From Haloterrigena alkaliphila (GTDB lineage: Archaea; Halobacteriota; Halobacteria; Halobacteriales; Natrialbaceae), in assembly GCF_017352155.2 (NCBI RefSeq), contig NZ_CP071462.1, forward strand, positions 1,426,001 to 1,490,000: 64,000 nucleotides of DNA, read 5' to 3'. Below are positions 1-8,725 of the stretch, in pieces. The notes under the pieces were generated by a model, which was given only the letters and a program-made list of their open reading frames with translations, was not told the origin of the DNA and did no database searches. Position numbers and translations under genes: made by a program. Position 1 is the stretch's first letter, and every line of letters begins with the position of its first letter.

Positions 1-815
1 AACCGCTGTCGCCGGACTCGCCGCTGCTCGAGCACGACGACATCATCGTCACGCCCCATCTGGGCGCCTCGACGGAGGCCGCACAGGAGAACGTCGCCAC
101 CTCGACGGCCAGTCAGGTCAGCGCCGCGCTCGCCGGGGAACCGGTCGCGAACGCCCTGAACGCGCCGTCGATCGACGAGAGCGCGTTCCCGCGCCTCGAG
201 CCCTACATCGACATCGCCGAGACCGCCGGCAAGATCGCGGCCCAGCTGCTCGAGGGTCGCATCGAGGACGTCGAGGTCGTCTACGAGGGCGACATCGCCG
301 ACGAGGACGTCGAGTTCGTCACCGCCAGCGCCCTGAAGGGCGTCTTCGAACCCCTCGAGTGGCAGGTCAACGCCGTCAACGCGCCCCAGATCGCCGAGGA
401 CCGTGGCGTCGACGTCACGGAGTCCAAGACTCGACAGGCCGAGGACTTCCAGAGCCTGATCTCCGTGACCGTCAGCAACGACGACGACGAGGTCTCCGTC
501 GACGGCACCCTCTTCGCCGGCGACGACCCGCGGATCGTCCGCGTCGACGGCTACCGCGTCGACGCCATCCCCCACGGCAAGATGGTCGTCACGCGCAACA
601 CCGACGAACCCGGCGTCATCGGCCTCATCGGGAGCGTCATGGGCCAGCACGGCGTCAACATCGCCGGCATGTTCAACGCCCGCGAGACCATCGGCGGCGA
701 GGCCCTGACCGTCTACAACGTCGACAGCGAGATTCCCGACGCCGCCCGCGAGGAACTCGAGGCCGACGAGCGCATCATCGGCCTCAACTACATCACGCTG
801 AACGGCCAGGCCTGA
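1..815 (+). CDS. serA: D-3-phosphoglycerate dehydrogenase, 3' part
   Basis: SerA oxidises 3-phosphoglycerate with NAD+ in the first committed step of serine synthesis. The reading frame enters at base 3 with no start, so the N-terminal catalytic part lies outside the window. The first visible residues include TPHLGAST, the motif that carries the catalytic histidine of D-2-hydroxyacid dehydrogenases. A substrate-binding/regulatory domain follows. A C-terminal ACT domain begins near base 585 (TRNTDEPGVIGLIG) and runs to the TGA at 813-815. This is the long serA type with an allosteric ACT domain, which in the family can respond to serine. The assignment is firm; only the start is missing. Confidence 0.95.
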   Translation, partial: PLSPDSPLLEHDDIIVTPHLGASTEAAQENVATSTASQVSAALAGEPVANALNAPSIDESAFPRLEPYIDIAETAGKIAAQLLEGRIEDVEVVYEGDIADEDVEFVTASALKGVFEPLEWQVNAVNAPQIAEDRGVDVTESKTRQAEDFQSLISVTVSNDDDEVSVDGTLFAGDDPRIVRVDGYRVDAIPHGKMVVTRNTDEPGVIGLIGSVMGQHGVNIAGMFNARETIGGEALTVYNVDSEIPDAAREELEADERIIGLNYITLNGQA

Positions 816-849
816 TCGGGTCGTTCGGCCACGTACGGTGTCGACCCCT

Positions 850-981
850 TCACGGTCGTCTCGAGTCCGGTCTCGAGGGAAGCGTCTGCAGGCAGTTTCG
901 GCAGTACGTGTAGAAGTGGTCGTTTTTCGTGTCGCACACTCGGCAGGTGACTGGCTTGTCGGTTCGGCTCCGAGAACTCAT
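850..981 (-). CDS. small zinc-ribbon protein (43 aa)
   Basis: A short frame fills the serA-hisI gap on the opposite strand. The ATG at 979-981 is preceded by GGAG nine bases upstream, a usable ribosome-binding site. The product carries CRVC, ten residues, then CRNC, a compact two-knuckle metal site like those of the zinc-finger micro-proteins known in haloarchaea. Two longer in-frame starts exist, but their extra residues look like the antisense of hisI. Function is unknown; such proteins usually bind a partner or nucleic acid. The cysteine spacing and ribosome-binding site are seen directly. That it is a gene is inferred. Confidence 0.55.
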   Translation of the reverse strand: MSSRSRTDKPVTCRVCDTKNDHFYTYCRNCLQTLPSRPDSRRP

Positions 982-1102
982 CACCGACGGCTCCGGCCTC
1001 GAGGCGGATAGCCGCCGCGCTGACGTTTGCAAGGCCGGGATCGCCGTCTCGCCGACCGGCGGACACTGGGCCGGCTTCCCGACGTCGACGCCGCGGCAAA
1101 AG

Positions 1103-1110
1103 ACATATCG
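1103..1110 (+). promoter_or_regulatory. TATA-like box of hisI
   Basis: The AT-rich octamer ACATATCG stands about 27 bases before the hisI ATG in otherwise GC-rich DNA. That spacing places the transcription start at or next to the start codon, so a leaderless mRNA is likely. Confidence 0.45.
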
Positions 1111-1133
1111 GCGTCCCAACCAACCCGCTAGCC

Positions 1134-1505
1134 ATGGACGACGACGTTGCGGTCGACTTCGGCGAGGACGGCCTCGTCCCCGGCGTGGCACAGGACGCGG
1201 AGACCGGCGAGGTGCTCATGCTCGCGTACGTCTCCCCGGAGGCCCTCGAGCGCACGCGCGAAACGGGGGTGGCCCACTACTACTCCCGGAGCCGCGAGGA
1301 ACTCTGGCAGAAGGGCCAGAGCAGCGGCCACGTCCAGGACGTCGAGGAGGTCCGAGTCGACTGCGACGCGGACACGCTGCTCTATCTGGTCGATCAGGAG
1401 GGCGGCGCCTGTCACACCGGCCATCGGTCGTGTTTTTACCGGACGATCGAGGGGGAGAACGTCGGCGAACGGGTGTTCGATCCCGACGCAGTATACGACG
1501 ACTGA
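1134..1505 (+). CDS. hisI: phosphoribosyl-AMP cyclohydrolase
   Basis: HisI opens the purine ring of phosphoribosyl-AMP in the third step of histidine synthesis. The 123-residue product has the normal length of the single-domain archaeal enzyme, without the HisE pyrophosphohydrolase fusion found in many bacteria. The metal-binding stretch DCDAD lies at residues 76-80, and the zinc cysteines C93 and C100 lie in CHTGHRSC. A weak TATA-like box about 27 bases upstream suggests a leaderless transcript. The next gene starts six bases after the stop, so the two may be cotranscribed. The other his genes here (hisA, hisB, hisG) lie tens of kilobases away. Confidence 0.95.
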   Translation: MDDDVAVDFGEDGLVPGVAQDAETGEVLMLAYVSPEALERTRETGVAHYYSRSREELWQKGQSSGHVQDVEEVRVDCDADTLLYLVDQEGGACHTGHRSCFYRTIEGENVGERVFDPDAVYDD

Positions 1506-1511
1506 CAGCCC

Positions 1512-2690
1512 ATGAGCGAACGCGCCCACCGCGCCGGCACCGACGCCGGCTCCGGTTCCGGCGACGATCGAACCCCGCTCGAGACACTCGAGGCGGCCCG
1601 CGAGCGCTTCGAGCGGGCCGACGCGCGGATCGAGGACCACGGCGGCGACGCGGTCACGGCGGCCGCCGAGGCCTACCGGGACGCGACGACGCTGCTCGAG
1701 GACTACGTCGACCGGGCGACGGGTACCGGCCGGGAGAACTTCAAGGCCTACATCGAACTCGAGGGCCAGTTCGACTCGCTGGTCGAGAGCCTGGACGACG
1801 AGCTGAAAGGGCGGGAGGCCTTCGAGGAGGCGCTCGACGCGATCGACAAGCGCCGACTCAGCGAGGCGGACTTCGAACGGGCTCACGAGGCCCTCGAGCC
1901 CGCCGAACGGTACGCCGAGTTGCTCGACGAGCGCGAGGCCGCCCGCGAGGCGATCGACGAGGCGCGGACGGCCGCCGCCAAGCGCCGCCGGGAACTCGGT
2001 CGCGAGATCTCCGACCACGAGCGCCTGCTCGAACTCGGGAACGCCGACCTCGAGGCGCCGGTCGAGGACCTCCGCGAGCCCATCGCGGCGTACAACGAGG
2101 CCGTCGAGGCGGCGTTCGAGGAGTACCGTCTCGAGGCCTCCGCGCGCGAGGTGTTCGACCTGCTCGAACGGAGTCGCTGGTACCCCTTCGTCGACTACAC
2201 CCAGCCGCCGGACGATCTGGCCGCCTACGTCCGCGAGGATCCGGCCGGCGAGTACACCATCCCGGAACTGCTCGAGTACGCCGACTACTCCCGGTCGAAA
2301 CTCGAGCACTACGTCGACAGCGCGGACGAACTCAAGCGGCGGGTGGCGACCCAGCAGACGTTCCTCGACGGAATCGACGCCGCGCCGCTGACGATCCCGT
2401 GGCCGCCGGGGCGAGCGGGAGTCCTCCGGCGCCGGATCCGCGAACTCCGCCCCTTCGTCGCCCGCGTCGCCGACGAGGAGGTCGTCGCGACGCTGCGGTC
2501 GATCCGGCGGCTCACGACCGATCCCGGCTTCGAGTACGACCAGCTTCAGACCGCGGCGCAGGCGGTCGCCCAGCTCTCCGCCGACGAACGCGAGCGGCTG
2601 GCCGACGGCCGGGTCGCCGCCGAACTCGAGGCCATGCGGACCGAGCGGGAGGCCCTCGAGGCGGCGCTCGAGGTCGAAGATCCGGTCTGA
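1512..2690 (+). CDS. haloarchaeal coiled-coil protein, unknown function
   Basis: This 392-residue, strongly acidic protein is almost wholly helical and has no signal peptide or membrane segment. Residues about 25-150 and 165-225 are rich in Glu, Ala, Arg and Leu with heptad-like spacing. A more globular middle part contains SRWYPFVDYTQPPDDLAAYV, then more helices to the C-terminus. It starts six bases after hisI and reads in the same direction. No catalytic motif was recognised. It resembles conserved haloarchaeal hypothetical proteins. A structural or scaffolding role is only a guess. Confidence 0.85.
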   Translation: MSERAHRAGTDAGSGSGDDRTPLETLEAARERFERADARIEDHGGDAVTAAAEAYRDATTLLEDYVDRATGTGRENFKAYIELEGQFDSLVESLDDELKGREAFEEALDAIDKRRLSEADFERAHEALEPAERYAELLDEREAAREAIDEARTAAAKRRRELGREISDHERLLELGNADLEAPVEDLREPIAAYNEAVEAAFEEYRLEASAREVFDLLERSRWYPFVDYTQPPDDLAAYVREDPAGEYTIPELLEYADYSRSKLEHYVDSADELKRRVATQQTFLDGIDAAPLTIPWPPGRAGVLRRRIRELRPFVARVADEEVVATLRSIRRLTTDPGFEYDQLQTAAQAVAQLSADERERLADGRVAAELEAMRTEREALEAALEVEDPV

Positions 2691-2768
2691 AGACGAAACA
2701 CGCAGCGAGTCTTACCGAACTCATTCTTCGGCCCGCTGTTCGTCCCGCGAATGATCAGTATCGGGACG

Positions 2769-4322
2769 CTACGGAGCGGACTCAGTCACTGCTGGGAGCG
2801 TAAACGAGAACGTCGATCCTTCACCAGGTTCGGACTCGACCCATATCTCCCCATCGTGACGTTCGATGATACGGTTACAAACTGCGAGGCCGATTCCCGT
2901 GCCTGCATAGTCCTCGCCGCCGTGCAACCCCTCGAAGACCTCGAATATCTGTTCGTGATCGTCGGGGTCGATGCCGATTCCCTGGTCGGCGACAGAGACG
3001 ATCCACTCTTCGCCGTTCCGTTCGGCGGAGACCTGTATCCGCGGCGGCTCCTCACCGCTGAATTTGATCGCGTTCGACAACAGATTCTGGAACACCTGGC
3101 GCAACTGGTTTTCGTCCCCGATAACACGAGGAAGCCGATCGACGGTTATCTCGGCCCCGCTATCTTCGATCTTCATCCGTAAGTCCTCAGATACGTCGTC
3201 GAAAACGGCATCGAGATCGACCGGTTCGAACTCGTCGCCCATCGTCTCGATTCGGGAATACTGGAGCAGGCCGTCGATCATCGAGCGCATTCGCTCGGCT
3301 CCGTCCACGGCGTACTCGAAGAGTTCCTCCCCCTCCTCGTCGAGTTCGTCCCCGTATCGGCGTTCGATGAGCTGGAGGTAGGTAGAAACCATCCGCAGCG
3401 GTTCTTGCAGGTCGTGCGAGGCGGCGTAGGCGAATTGCTCCAGGCGCTCGTTCGATTCCTCGAGGTCGGCGACCAACTGTTCGAGTTTCGCCTCGTACTG
3501 CTTGCGCTCGGTGATGTCCTGAGTCATCGCTAAGATGGCGTAGACGTCGCCGTCCTCGTCGGTCAGCGGGTGTGTGCGGAACTCGAACGTTCGTCCCTGA
3601 ATCTCCTGCTCGAATTTGGTCGGCTCTCCGTCGAGTGTCGTCCGGTAGTTCGGTTCGATGACCTGTAAGATATCATCCGAGTAGATGTCCTGTACCCGTT
3701 CACCGTGAAGATCAGCGGCGCTCAAGTCGACCTTCTCGAAGCCCTGCCCTGCAACGAGTGTATACCGCAGCTCGTCGTCCAGCAACCCGACCGCTCCGTT
3801 CGGAAAGTTCTCCGCGAGCGTGCGGTAGCGCTGCTCGGATTCTTCGAGTCGGGTGACGGTTTCTTCGAGTTCCGACTGTGTCTGCTGTAGCTCCTGGTTA
3901 CGCTGCTCGAGCGTATACGTGCGCGTTTTGGCTCGCGCTTCGTGCCTACCAGCGCCAACGCCGGCGACGGCAGCGAGCGCCGGCAGGATGAGAAAGTTGT
4001 GGGCTGGATCGTTCAAATGAGCGACGAGACCGATGAAGACGAGGATACCGACCATTACTCCGACTGCGCGGAAACACCAGCTGGCGACGGTAGCGAAGAA
4101 TTCGGGTCGAATATCGCTCTGCGGCAGGCGATAGCCCCAATAGAAGAGGATGAGTCCAGCCCCGCCGACCAGGATGGACACGATCAGTTCCTCCTCGAGT
4201 GGTGACCGTCGCGGACGTCTCACGAACGGCCACACGACACTCAGTACGATATAGACACTTCCGAGACCCAAGATGGCGCGCCGCCCGCCGATATCTGAGA
4301 AGACGTCAGTGAGAGACTTCAT
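2769..4322 (-). CDS. membrane PAS-domain sensor histidine kinase
   Basis: A 517-residue sensor kinase. Four hydrophobic segments lie near residues 14-36, 47-63, 77-101 and 108-125, followed by a short coiled coil (about 135-165) and a PAS domain (about 165-275). The dimerisation/phosphoacceptor helix has the H-box ASHDLQEPLRMV with His303. The ATPase domain shows the N-box QNLLSNAIKF, G1 DQGIGI and G2 GTGIGLAV. It presumably passes a signal to an unlinked receiver, since no response regulator is adjacent. Its gene looks less GC-rich than its neighbours, as if acquired. The partial kinase at the right end of the window has nearly the same C-terminus. Confidence 0.92.
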   Translation of the reverse strand: MKSLTDVFSDIGGRRAILGLGSVYIVLSVVWPFVRRPRRSPLEEELIVSILVGGAGLILFYWGYRLPQSDIRPEFFATVASWCFRAVGVMVGILVFIGLVAHLNDPAHNFLILPALAAVAGVGAGRHEARAKTRTYTLEQRNQELQQTQSELEETVTRLEESEQRYRTLAENFPNGAVGLLDDELRYTLVAGQGFEKVDLSAADLHGERVQDIYSDDILQVIEPNYRTTLDGEPTKFEQEIQGRTFEFRTHPLTDEDGDVYAILAMTQDITERKQYEAKLEQLVADLEESNERLEQFAYAASHDLQEPLRMVSTYLQLIERRYGDELDEEGEELFEYAVDGAERMRSMIDGLLQYSRIETMGDEFEPVDLDAVFDDVSEDLRMKIEDSGAEITVDRLPRVIGDENQLRQVFQNLLSNAIKFSGEEPPRIQVSAERNGEEWIVSVADQGIGIDPDDHEQIFEVFEGLHGGEDYAGTGIGLAVCNRIIERHDGEIWVESEPGEGSTFSFTLPAVTESAP

Positions 4323-4481
4323 CGCTTACCGAAAATCACTCCAATTAGTTATGGTTGCTGAACCACGTCCGCGGTAGCCCCGTTTCCTCAGTGATAGAGA
4401 CCTGATATGAGGGTCATTTTTCCCCTGAATATCGCGACATTCACACCCCTCGTCGAACACGCCGGGAAATTCGCGGACGAT

Positions 4482-4524
4482 GTGAGCGAATCGGCTGGGG
4501 AGGTCGTGCTATTAACTAGCACGA
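4482..4524 (-). repeat. dispersed repeat copy E, truncated
   Basis: Read on the minus strand, the box CCCCAGCCGATTCGCTCAC matches the core of the repeats at 7056, 22293, 22548 and 34251. Next to it are the self-complementary arms TCGTGCTA (4504-4511) and TAGCACGA (4517-4524) around a five-base loop. The rest of the element is absent. It lies upstream of the histidine kinase. Confidence 0.55.
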
Positions 4525-4594
4525 TCGAACCGGTCGCTTCCGTCTCGATTTCCACGGACGAACCGTTCAACTCGCGGAATCTCTTCCGATCGGG

Positions 4595-5659
4595 TCACTC
4601 CTCGCTCTCCTCGAGGCCCGCTTCGTCTTCGAAGTCCACGCGCGGAACGAACGGGCCGAAGTCGGCCGTTCGGGACGCGATCGAGGCGATCCGGAACGTG
4701 TAGACCAGCAAGACCGTAAACGGGAGGAAGACGAAGGTGACGACGCCGCTGACGACGAGCACGAGCACTGCGGGCGTTCCGACGGCCTCGATGATCATCG
4801 AGTACGTCATCAGGAAGATTCCGCCGCCGAGCAGCGTCGGAAAGCCGACGACCAGCAGCACCTTCGAGAGGTGCGCGAGTTCGTACTGCATGTACAGCGT
4901 CTTGAACGTCTGGCGAGCGATCGCGAGCTGGCCGAGCAACTCGACGATCGCGTCGAGCGTCTCGAGGTCGTCGTCCGAGAGCGCGTCGGCGTAGTGGGCC
5001 CGGATCTGCCGGGCCGCGTACAAGTGCGCCCCGTTGAAGTGGCCGAGCACCGCCGACAGCGTCTCGAAGGTGCCGAAGTCCGAGTCCTCGAGCGAGGCGG
5101 AGACGAGTTCGCCCTCGGTCTCGACCGCCTCGACGAACTCCCTGATGACGGCGGCGCGGTCCGGATCCGTCATTCGATCGGCGACCGTCTCCAGCCGCTC
5201 GGTCCGTTCGACGACGGTGTCGACGACGAGTTGCAGGAAGTCTGCGGGTGCGGCCGGGCTGACCGCCGTTTCCGTCAGGGATTCGATCTCCCGGCGGAAG
5301 GTCGCCATCGCCTCGAACCGATCCGAGAGGTCGCCCGGCCAGCCCAGTTCCTGCGAGAGGACCAGCTGGTTGATCGCGAGCACGATGGTGATGAAGGGGA
5401 GGGTCCCACCGACGATGGCCGCGACGAGCGTCGTCGCGGTGCCGGGGTCGGTGACCGGAATGTACCCCGCGAAGCCGATGGCGGCACACGCGGCGAAGAC
5501 GACGAGCGAGAACAGTCCCGCGATCGCGTACCGGTTCCCGTCGAGCATCACCCACCGTTTGATCGGCGACTCGCGAAGCCGCTCGTGAACGAGATCGCTC
5601 CGACTCACCGCCTCGTCGATCCGTTCTTCCTCGTCGATCCCGGGCTCGTCCGCGTTCAT
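4595..5659 (-). CDS. four-helix membrane protein, unknown function
   Basis: The frame is open much further upstream, but that part is the antisense of the uspA gene. The chosen ATG at 5657-5659 gives 354 residues starting MNADEPGIDEE. Two transmembrane helices lie near residues 45-105, then a soluble helical domain of about 150 residues, then two more helices near 255-320. The 2+2 arrangement around a large cytoplasmic domain recalls bestrophin-like or DUF4239-like membrane proteins, but no signature was recognised. The gene is divergent from uspA, with 181 bases between the starts. Confidence 0.8.
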   Translation of the reverse strand: MNADEPGIDEEERIDEAVSRSDLVHERLRESPIKRWVMLDGNRYAIAGLFSLVVFAACAAIGFAGYIPVTDPGTATTLVAAIVGGTLPFITIVLAINQLVLSQELGWPGDLSDRFEAMATFRREIESLTETAVSPAAPADFLQLVVDTVVERTERLETVADRMTDPDRAAVIREFVEAVETEGELVSASLEDSDFGTFETLSAVLGHFNGAHLYAARQIRAHYADALSDDDLETLDAIVELLGQLAIARQTFKTLYMQYELAHLSKVLLVVGFPTLLGGGIFLMTYSMIIEAVGTPAVLVLVVSGVVTFVFLPFTVLLVYTFRIASIASRTADFGPFVPRVDFEDEAGLEESEE

Positions 5660-5840
5660 GCCGTTGTTCTCAATGGTGTGTCGGAAAAGTGTGCGCACAG
5701 CTTCGGTTCCGAGTGCGTCTCCCGTCGATCGCGTCGATTCCGTGGCGTCCTCGCCGCGAGACGAACCGGCGGCTCGGGCCCGTCCTCGAGCCCCCGTCCT
5801 CGAGGCCACGACTGAAGGCGCCGTCCGTCGTAGGGCCGGT

Positions 5841-6251
5841 ATGACCAGACACCTGCTCGTTCCGATGGACGACTCCGAACGGGCGCGAGCGGCGCTCGAG
5901 CACGCGCTCGCCGTCTTCCCGGACGACGAGATCACCGTGATCCACGCCATCGACGACCTCGAGGCGGGGTACGGCGGCGGCCAGCCGGTGACGTCCGACG
6001 ACGCCGACGCGACCGAACCCGACTTCTTCGCCGACGTGCGGTCGATCGCCGCCGAGTACGACCGGACCGTCGAGACGGTCGTCGTCGAGGGGACGTCGGC
6101 CGACGCGATCCTCGAGTACGCCGACGAGGCGGGCGTCGACGGGATCGTGATGGGCAGCGAGGGCCGATCCGGCGTCTCCCGGATGCTGCTGGGGAGCGTC
6201 GCGGAGGCGGTCACGCGGCGCGCGTCGGTGCCGGTGACGATCGTTCCCTGA
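5841..6251 (+). CDS. universal stress protein, UspA family
   Basis: A single-domain Usp protein of 136 residues with the Rossmann-like start RHLLVPMDDSERA. It carries the full nucleotide-binding signature G-x2-G-x9-G-S (GSEGRSGVSRMLLGS) near the C-terminus, so it probably binds ATP. The ATG at 5841 was chosen because homologues begin at this conserved first beta strand. The longer open frame upstream lacks family similarity. The physiological role of most haloarchaeal Usp proteins is unknown. A second Usp lies at 31589-32014. Confidence 0.9.
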   Translation: MTRHLLVPMDDSERARAALEHALAVFPDDEITVIHAIDDLEAGYGGGQPVTSDDADATEPDFFADVRSIAAEYDRTVETVVVEGTSADAILEYADEAGVDGIVMGSEGRSGVSRMLLGSVAEAVTRRASVPVTIVP

Positions 6252-6392
6252 TCGCCGCCGTCCGCTGCCCTCCACGTTCTCGGTCCGTCCCTCGGAAACC
6301 GACCGATCGTCCCGAATTAGCGCTCGAGACACTCGAGAAGTTGACAACTGTCGAACCGTCGGGTTTTTCGCCCGTCTCACGAATCGTCCGCC

Positions 6393-6902
6393 ATGGACGA
6401 TCGGACGGGGACCACGCTCCACACGGGCCTGCTCATCTCGACGACGGCCCTGATGGCGTGGCTCTCCGGCCTCCCGCTGCTCTTCCCGAGCCTCGGCCCC
6501 TCCGCGTTCGTGCTCGCGCTGTTTCAGGACAGCGAGGCGACCGCCCCGCGGCGGGTGATCGGCGGCCACGCGATCGGCGTCGCCGCCGGTCTGCTGGCCT
6601 ACCACCTCCTCGGCGTCACCACTTCGATCACGGCCGGGGCCGATCCCGGCTCGCTCGAGGCCCTGCTGCTGGGCGCCAGCGGCGTCGCGGCCACGATGCT
6701 GACCGCGGGCGGGATGCTCGCGACCGACACCCGCCACCCGCCGGCCTGCGCGACGACGCTGATCGTCTCTCTCGGCCTGCTCTCGAGTCCCCTCGAGGGG
6801 GCGCTGATCGTCGCCACCGTCGTGGTGCTCGTCGTCGCCCACCAGCTCCTGCTCGCGACCGAACGGATCGGCGCGCGCTACGGCGAGCGACTTCGATCGT
6901 AG
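6393..6902 (+). CDS. HPP-family membrane protein
   Basis: A 169-residue integral membrane protein with four or five hydrophobic segments. It shows the two marks of the HPP family: FPSLGPSAFVLA near residue 35 and the name-giving HPPA in DTRHPPACATT near residue 115. Some cyanobacterial HPP proteins transport nitrite; the substrate here is unknown. A GGTTTTTCG box about 27 bases before the ATG fits a leaderless promoter. Its stop is followed by a 376-base convergent gap that holds a dispersed repeat. Confidence 0.88.
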   Translation: MDDRTGTTLHTGLLISTTALMAWLSGLPLLFPSLGPSAFVLALFQDSEATAPRRVIGGHAIGVAAGLLAYHLLGVTTSITAGADPGSLEALLLGASGVAATMLTAGGMLATDTRHPPACATTLIVSLGLLSSPLEGALIVATVVVLVVAHQLLLATERIGARYGERLRS

Positions 6903-7055
6903 GAACCGGTATTTTCGTCGGGCATCTTAACGCCGTGATGAGACCGTCGTCGGGGGTGAGCGGTCGACTCGTCGAATGTACTCTCGTTTTCGGAGGGATC
7001 TGACTGCGATCTGACTGACTCGAGTAGAACGGGTGATTCGAACGATCCGCTCACA

Positions 7056-7165
7056 CTGGCAACGGGGAGTCGCCACGCCCTCCCCAGCCGATTCGCTCAC
7101 TCGCAAGCTCGTTCGCTCATCCCTCGCGCGCTATCGCCGGCCGACAGCGCGCGCCACCGCGCACG
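7056..7165 (+). repeat. dispersed repeat copy A
   Basis: It fills the convergent gap between the HPP gene and glmM. It starts CTGGCAAC, has the core CCACGCCCTCCCCAGCCGAT, then CATCCCTCGCGC, and ends with CAGCGCGCGCCAC. The arms GCGCGCT (7126-7132) and AGCGCGC (7146-7152) can pair around 13 bases. The rest of the gap (6903-7055 and 7166-7278) shows no gene. Confidence 0.75.
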
Positions 7166-7278
7166 GCTTGATCCGTTCCGAAATAGCGATTCAGTACCTG
7201 GCGCGGTATCTGAGCGATCGAAATAGCGTTCGAAAACGACTGACGGGCGTCCGAATCAGACCTCGACGGACGGCCGAC

Positions 7279-8643
7279 TCAGGCCTCGGCCTTCGCCTCG
7301 GCCAGCGTCTCGTACATCTCGTCAGCGAGTTCGCGGGCGCGGTCGGCGTTGCGGGCCTCGGCGTAGATGCGGACGAGCGGTTCGGTGCCGGAGGGGCGGG
7401 CGAGCACCCACGCGTCGCCGTGGTCCAGCCGGTAGCCGTCGCGCGTGTTGAGTTCGGCGTCGGCGGCGTGTGCGTGGTTCGCCGCGGCGTCTAACATCGC
7501 GTCGCGTTCGGCCGTCGACTCGTACTCGATGTTGTGACGAACGTTCGCGTAGTCGTCGTAAGGGGCGACGATCTCGCTGACCGGTCGCCGGGCGACGAGT
7601 TCGAGGAACCGCGCGGCGGTGAATGCGCCGTCCCGGGTCAGCCGGTAGGCCGGGAAGAAGATCCCCCCGTTGCCCTCGCCGGCGATCGGGACGCGCTGGC
7701 CGTTGGCCTCGAGTTCCTCGATCCGGGTGATGATGTTCGTCGAGCCGATGGGGGTGAGTTCGAGGTCGGCGCCGACCTCGTTTACCACGTCGACCAGCCG
7801 TTGGGAGACGTTGACCGCCGAGACGGTGGTGTCGCCGGCCTCGAGTTCGGCCGCGGCGAGGGCCGCCAGCGCGGCGTCGCCCTCGACGTACTCGCCGGTC
7901 TCGTCGTAGAAGATGGCGCGGTCGGCGTCGCCGTCGTGGGCGATCCCGACGTCGGCGTCCGTGGCCCGGACCAGTTGCCCGAGATCCTCGAGGTTCTCGG
8001 GGACGGGTTCCGGATCGCGACCGGGGAAGTGGCCGTCGGGCTGGCCGTTGACGGTGACGACGCGACAGCCCAGTTCGCGGAAGAACTCGGGGCTGGTGAG
8101 CGCGCCGGCGCCGTGGCCCGGATCGAGCGCGACGGTGAGGTCGGCGTCGGCGACGGCCTCGCTTTCGGCCGCCGCGAGCAGTTCGTCGACGTAGGTCGCC
8201 CTGACGCCCTCGACCTCGCGAACGCGGCCGGTCCGGTTCCACGGAGCCACGTCGAACCCCTCCGCGAGCAGCACTTGCTCGATCTCCTCGAGGTCCGAGA
8301 CCGCGAGTTCGATCCCGTCGCTGCCGACGAGTTTGACGCCGTTGTACTGGGGCGGGTTGTGCGAGGCCGTGATCACTATGACGGGGATCCGTTCCCGGTC
8401 GGCGTAGGCTTGTGCGCCCGGCGTGGGAACGATCCCGAGCCGGTCGACGTCCGTACCCGTACTCGCGAGCCCGCTGGCGGCCGCGTCGGCCAACATCCGG
8501 CCGGTGTACCGCGTGTCGCGCGCGATCCCCACCCGGTCGACTCCCCAGGCCGTACCGGCCGCCTTCGCGACTCGAAGGACGAATTCGGGCGTCAGCTCTT
8601 CGTTGGCGACGCCGCGCGTCCCGCTCGATCCGAACACTTGCAT
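7279..8643 (-). CDS. glmM: phosphoglucosamine mutase-type phosphohexomutase
   Basis: This enzyme of the alpha-D-phosphohexomutase family moves phosphate between C6 and C1 of a sugar, most likely glucosamine, on the way to UDP-GlcNAc for surface glycans. The 454 residues contain the phosphoserine loop TASHNPPQYNG (Ser94), the Mg-binding loop DGDADRA, the sugar-recognition loop GEGNGG and the phosphate-binding loop RPSGTEPLVRI near the C-terminus. All four domains are complete. Phosphomannomutase activity cannot be excluded from sequence. It is divergent from the beta-propeller gene at 8726, which is often its neighbour in haloarchaea. Confidence 0.9.
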   Translation of the reverse strand: MQVFGSSGTRGVANEELTPEFVLRVAKAAGTAWGVDRVGIARDTRYTGRMLADAAASGLASTGTDVDRLGIVPTPGAQAYADRERIPVIVITASHNPPQYNGVKLVGSDGIELAVSDLEEIEQVLLAEGFDVAPWNRTGRVREVEGVRATYVDELLAAAESEAVADADLTVALDPGHGAGALTSPEFFRELGCRVVTVNGQPDGHFPGRDPEPVPENLEDLGQLVRATDADVGIAHDGDADRAIFYDETGEYVEGDAALAALAAAELEAGDTTVSAVNVSQRLVDVVNEVGADLELTPIGSTNIITRIEELEANGQRVPIAGEGNGGIFFPAYRLTRDGAFTAARFLELVARRPVSEIVAPYDDYANVRHNIEYESTAERDAMLDAAANHAHAADAELNTRDGYRLDHGDAWVLARPSGTEPLVRIYAEARNADRARELADEMYETLAEAKAEA

Positions 8644-8725
8644 CGGTCGCTAGTCCGACCGGACACCTCAAAGGGATTCCGGAGCAGACGGAACCCTTTC
8701 GGCGCGCGGTCCCGACCCTCCACGT

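Noticed and set aside
929-2803. 624-codon open frame across hisI and the coiled-coil gene
   Set aside because: The product is an Arg/Gly/Pro-rich shadow in another frame of two genes with clear family features or codon bias.
5660-6214. N-terminal extension of the 4595 membrane protein
   Set aside because: The extra residues are antisense to the well-supported uspA gene. The ATG at 5659 starts a sensible acidic N-terminus before the first helix.
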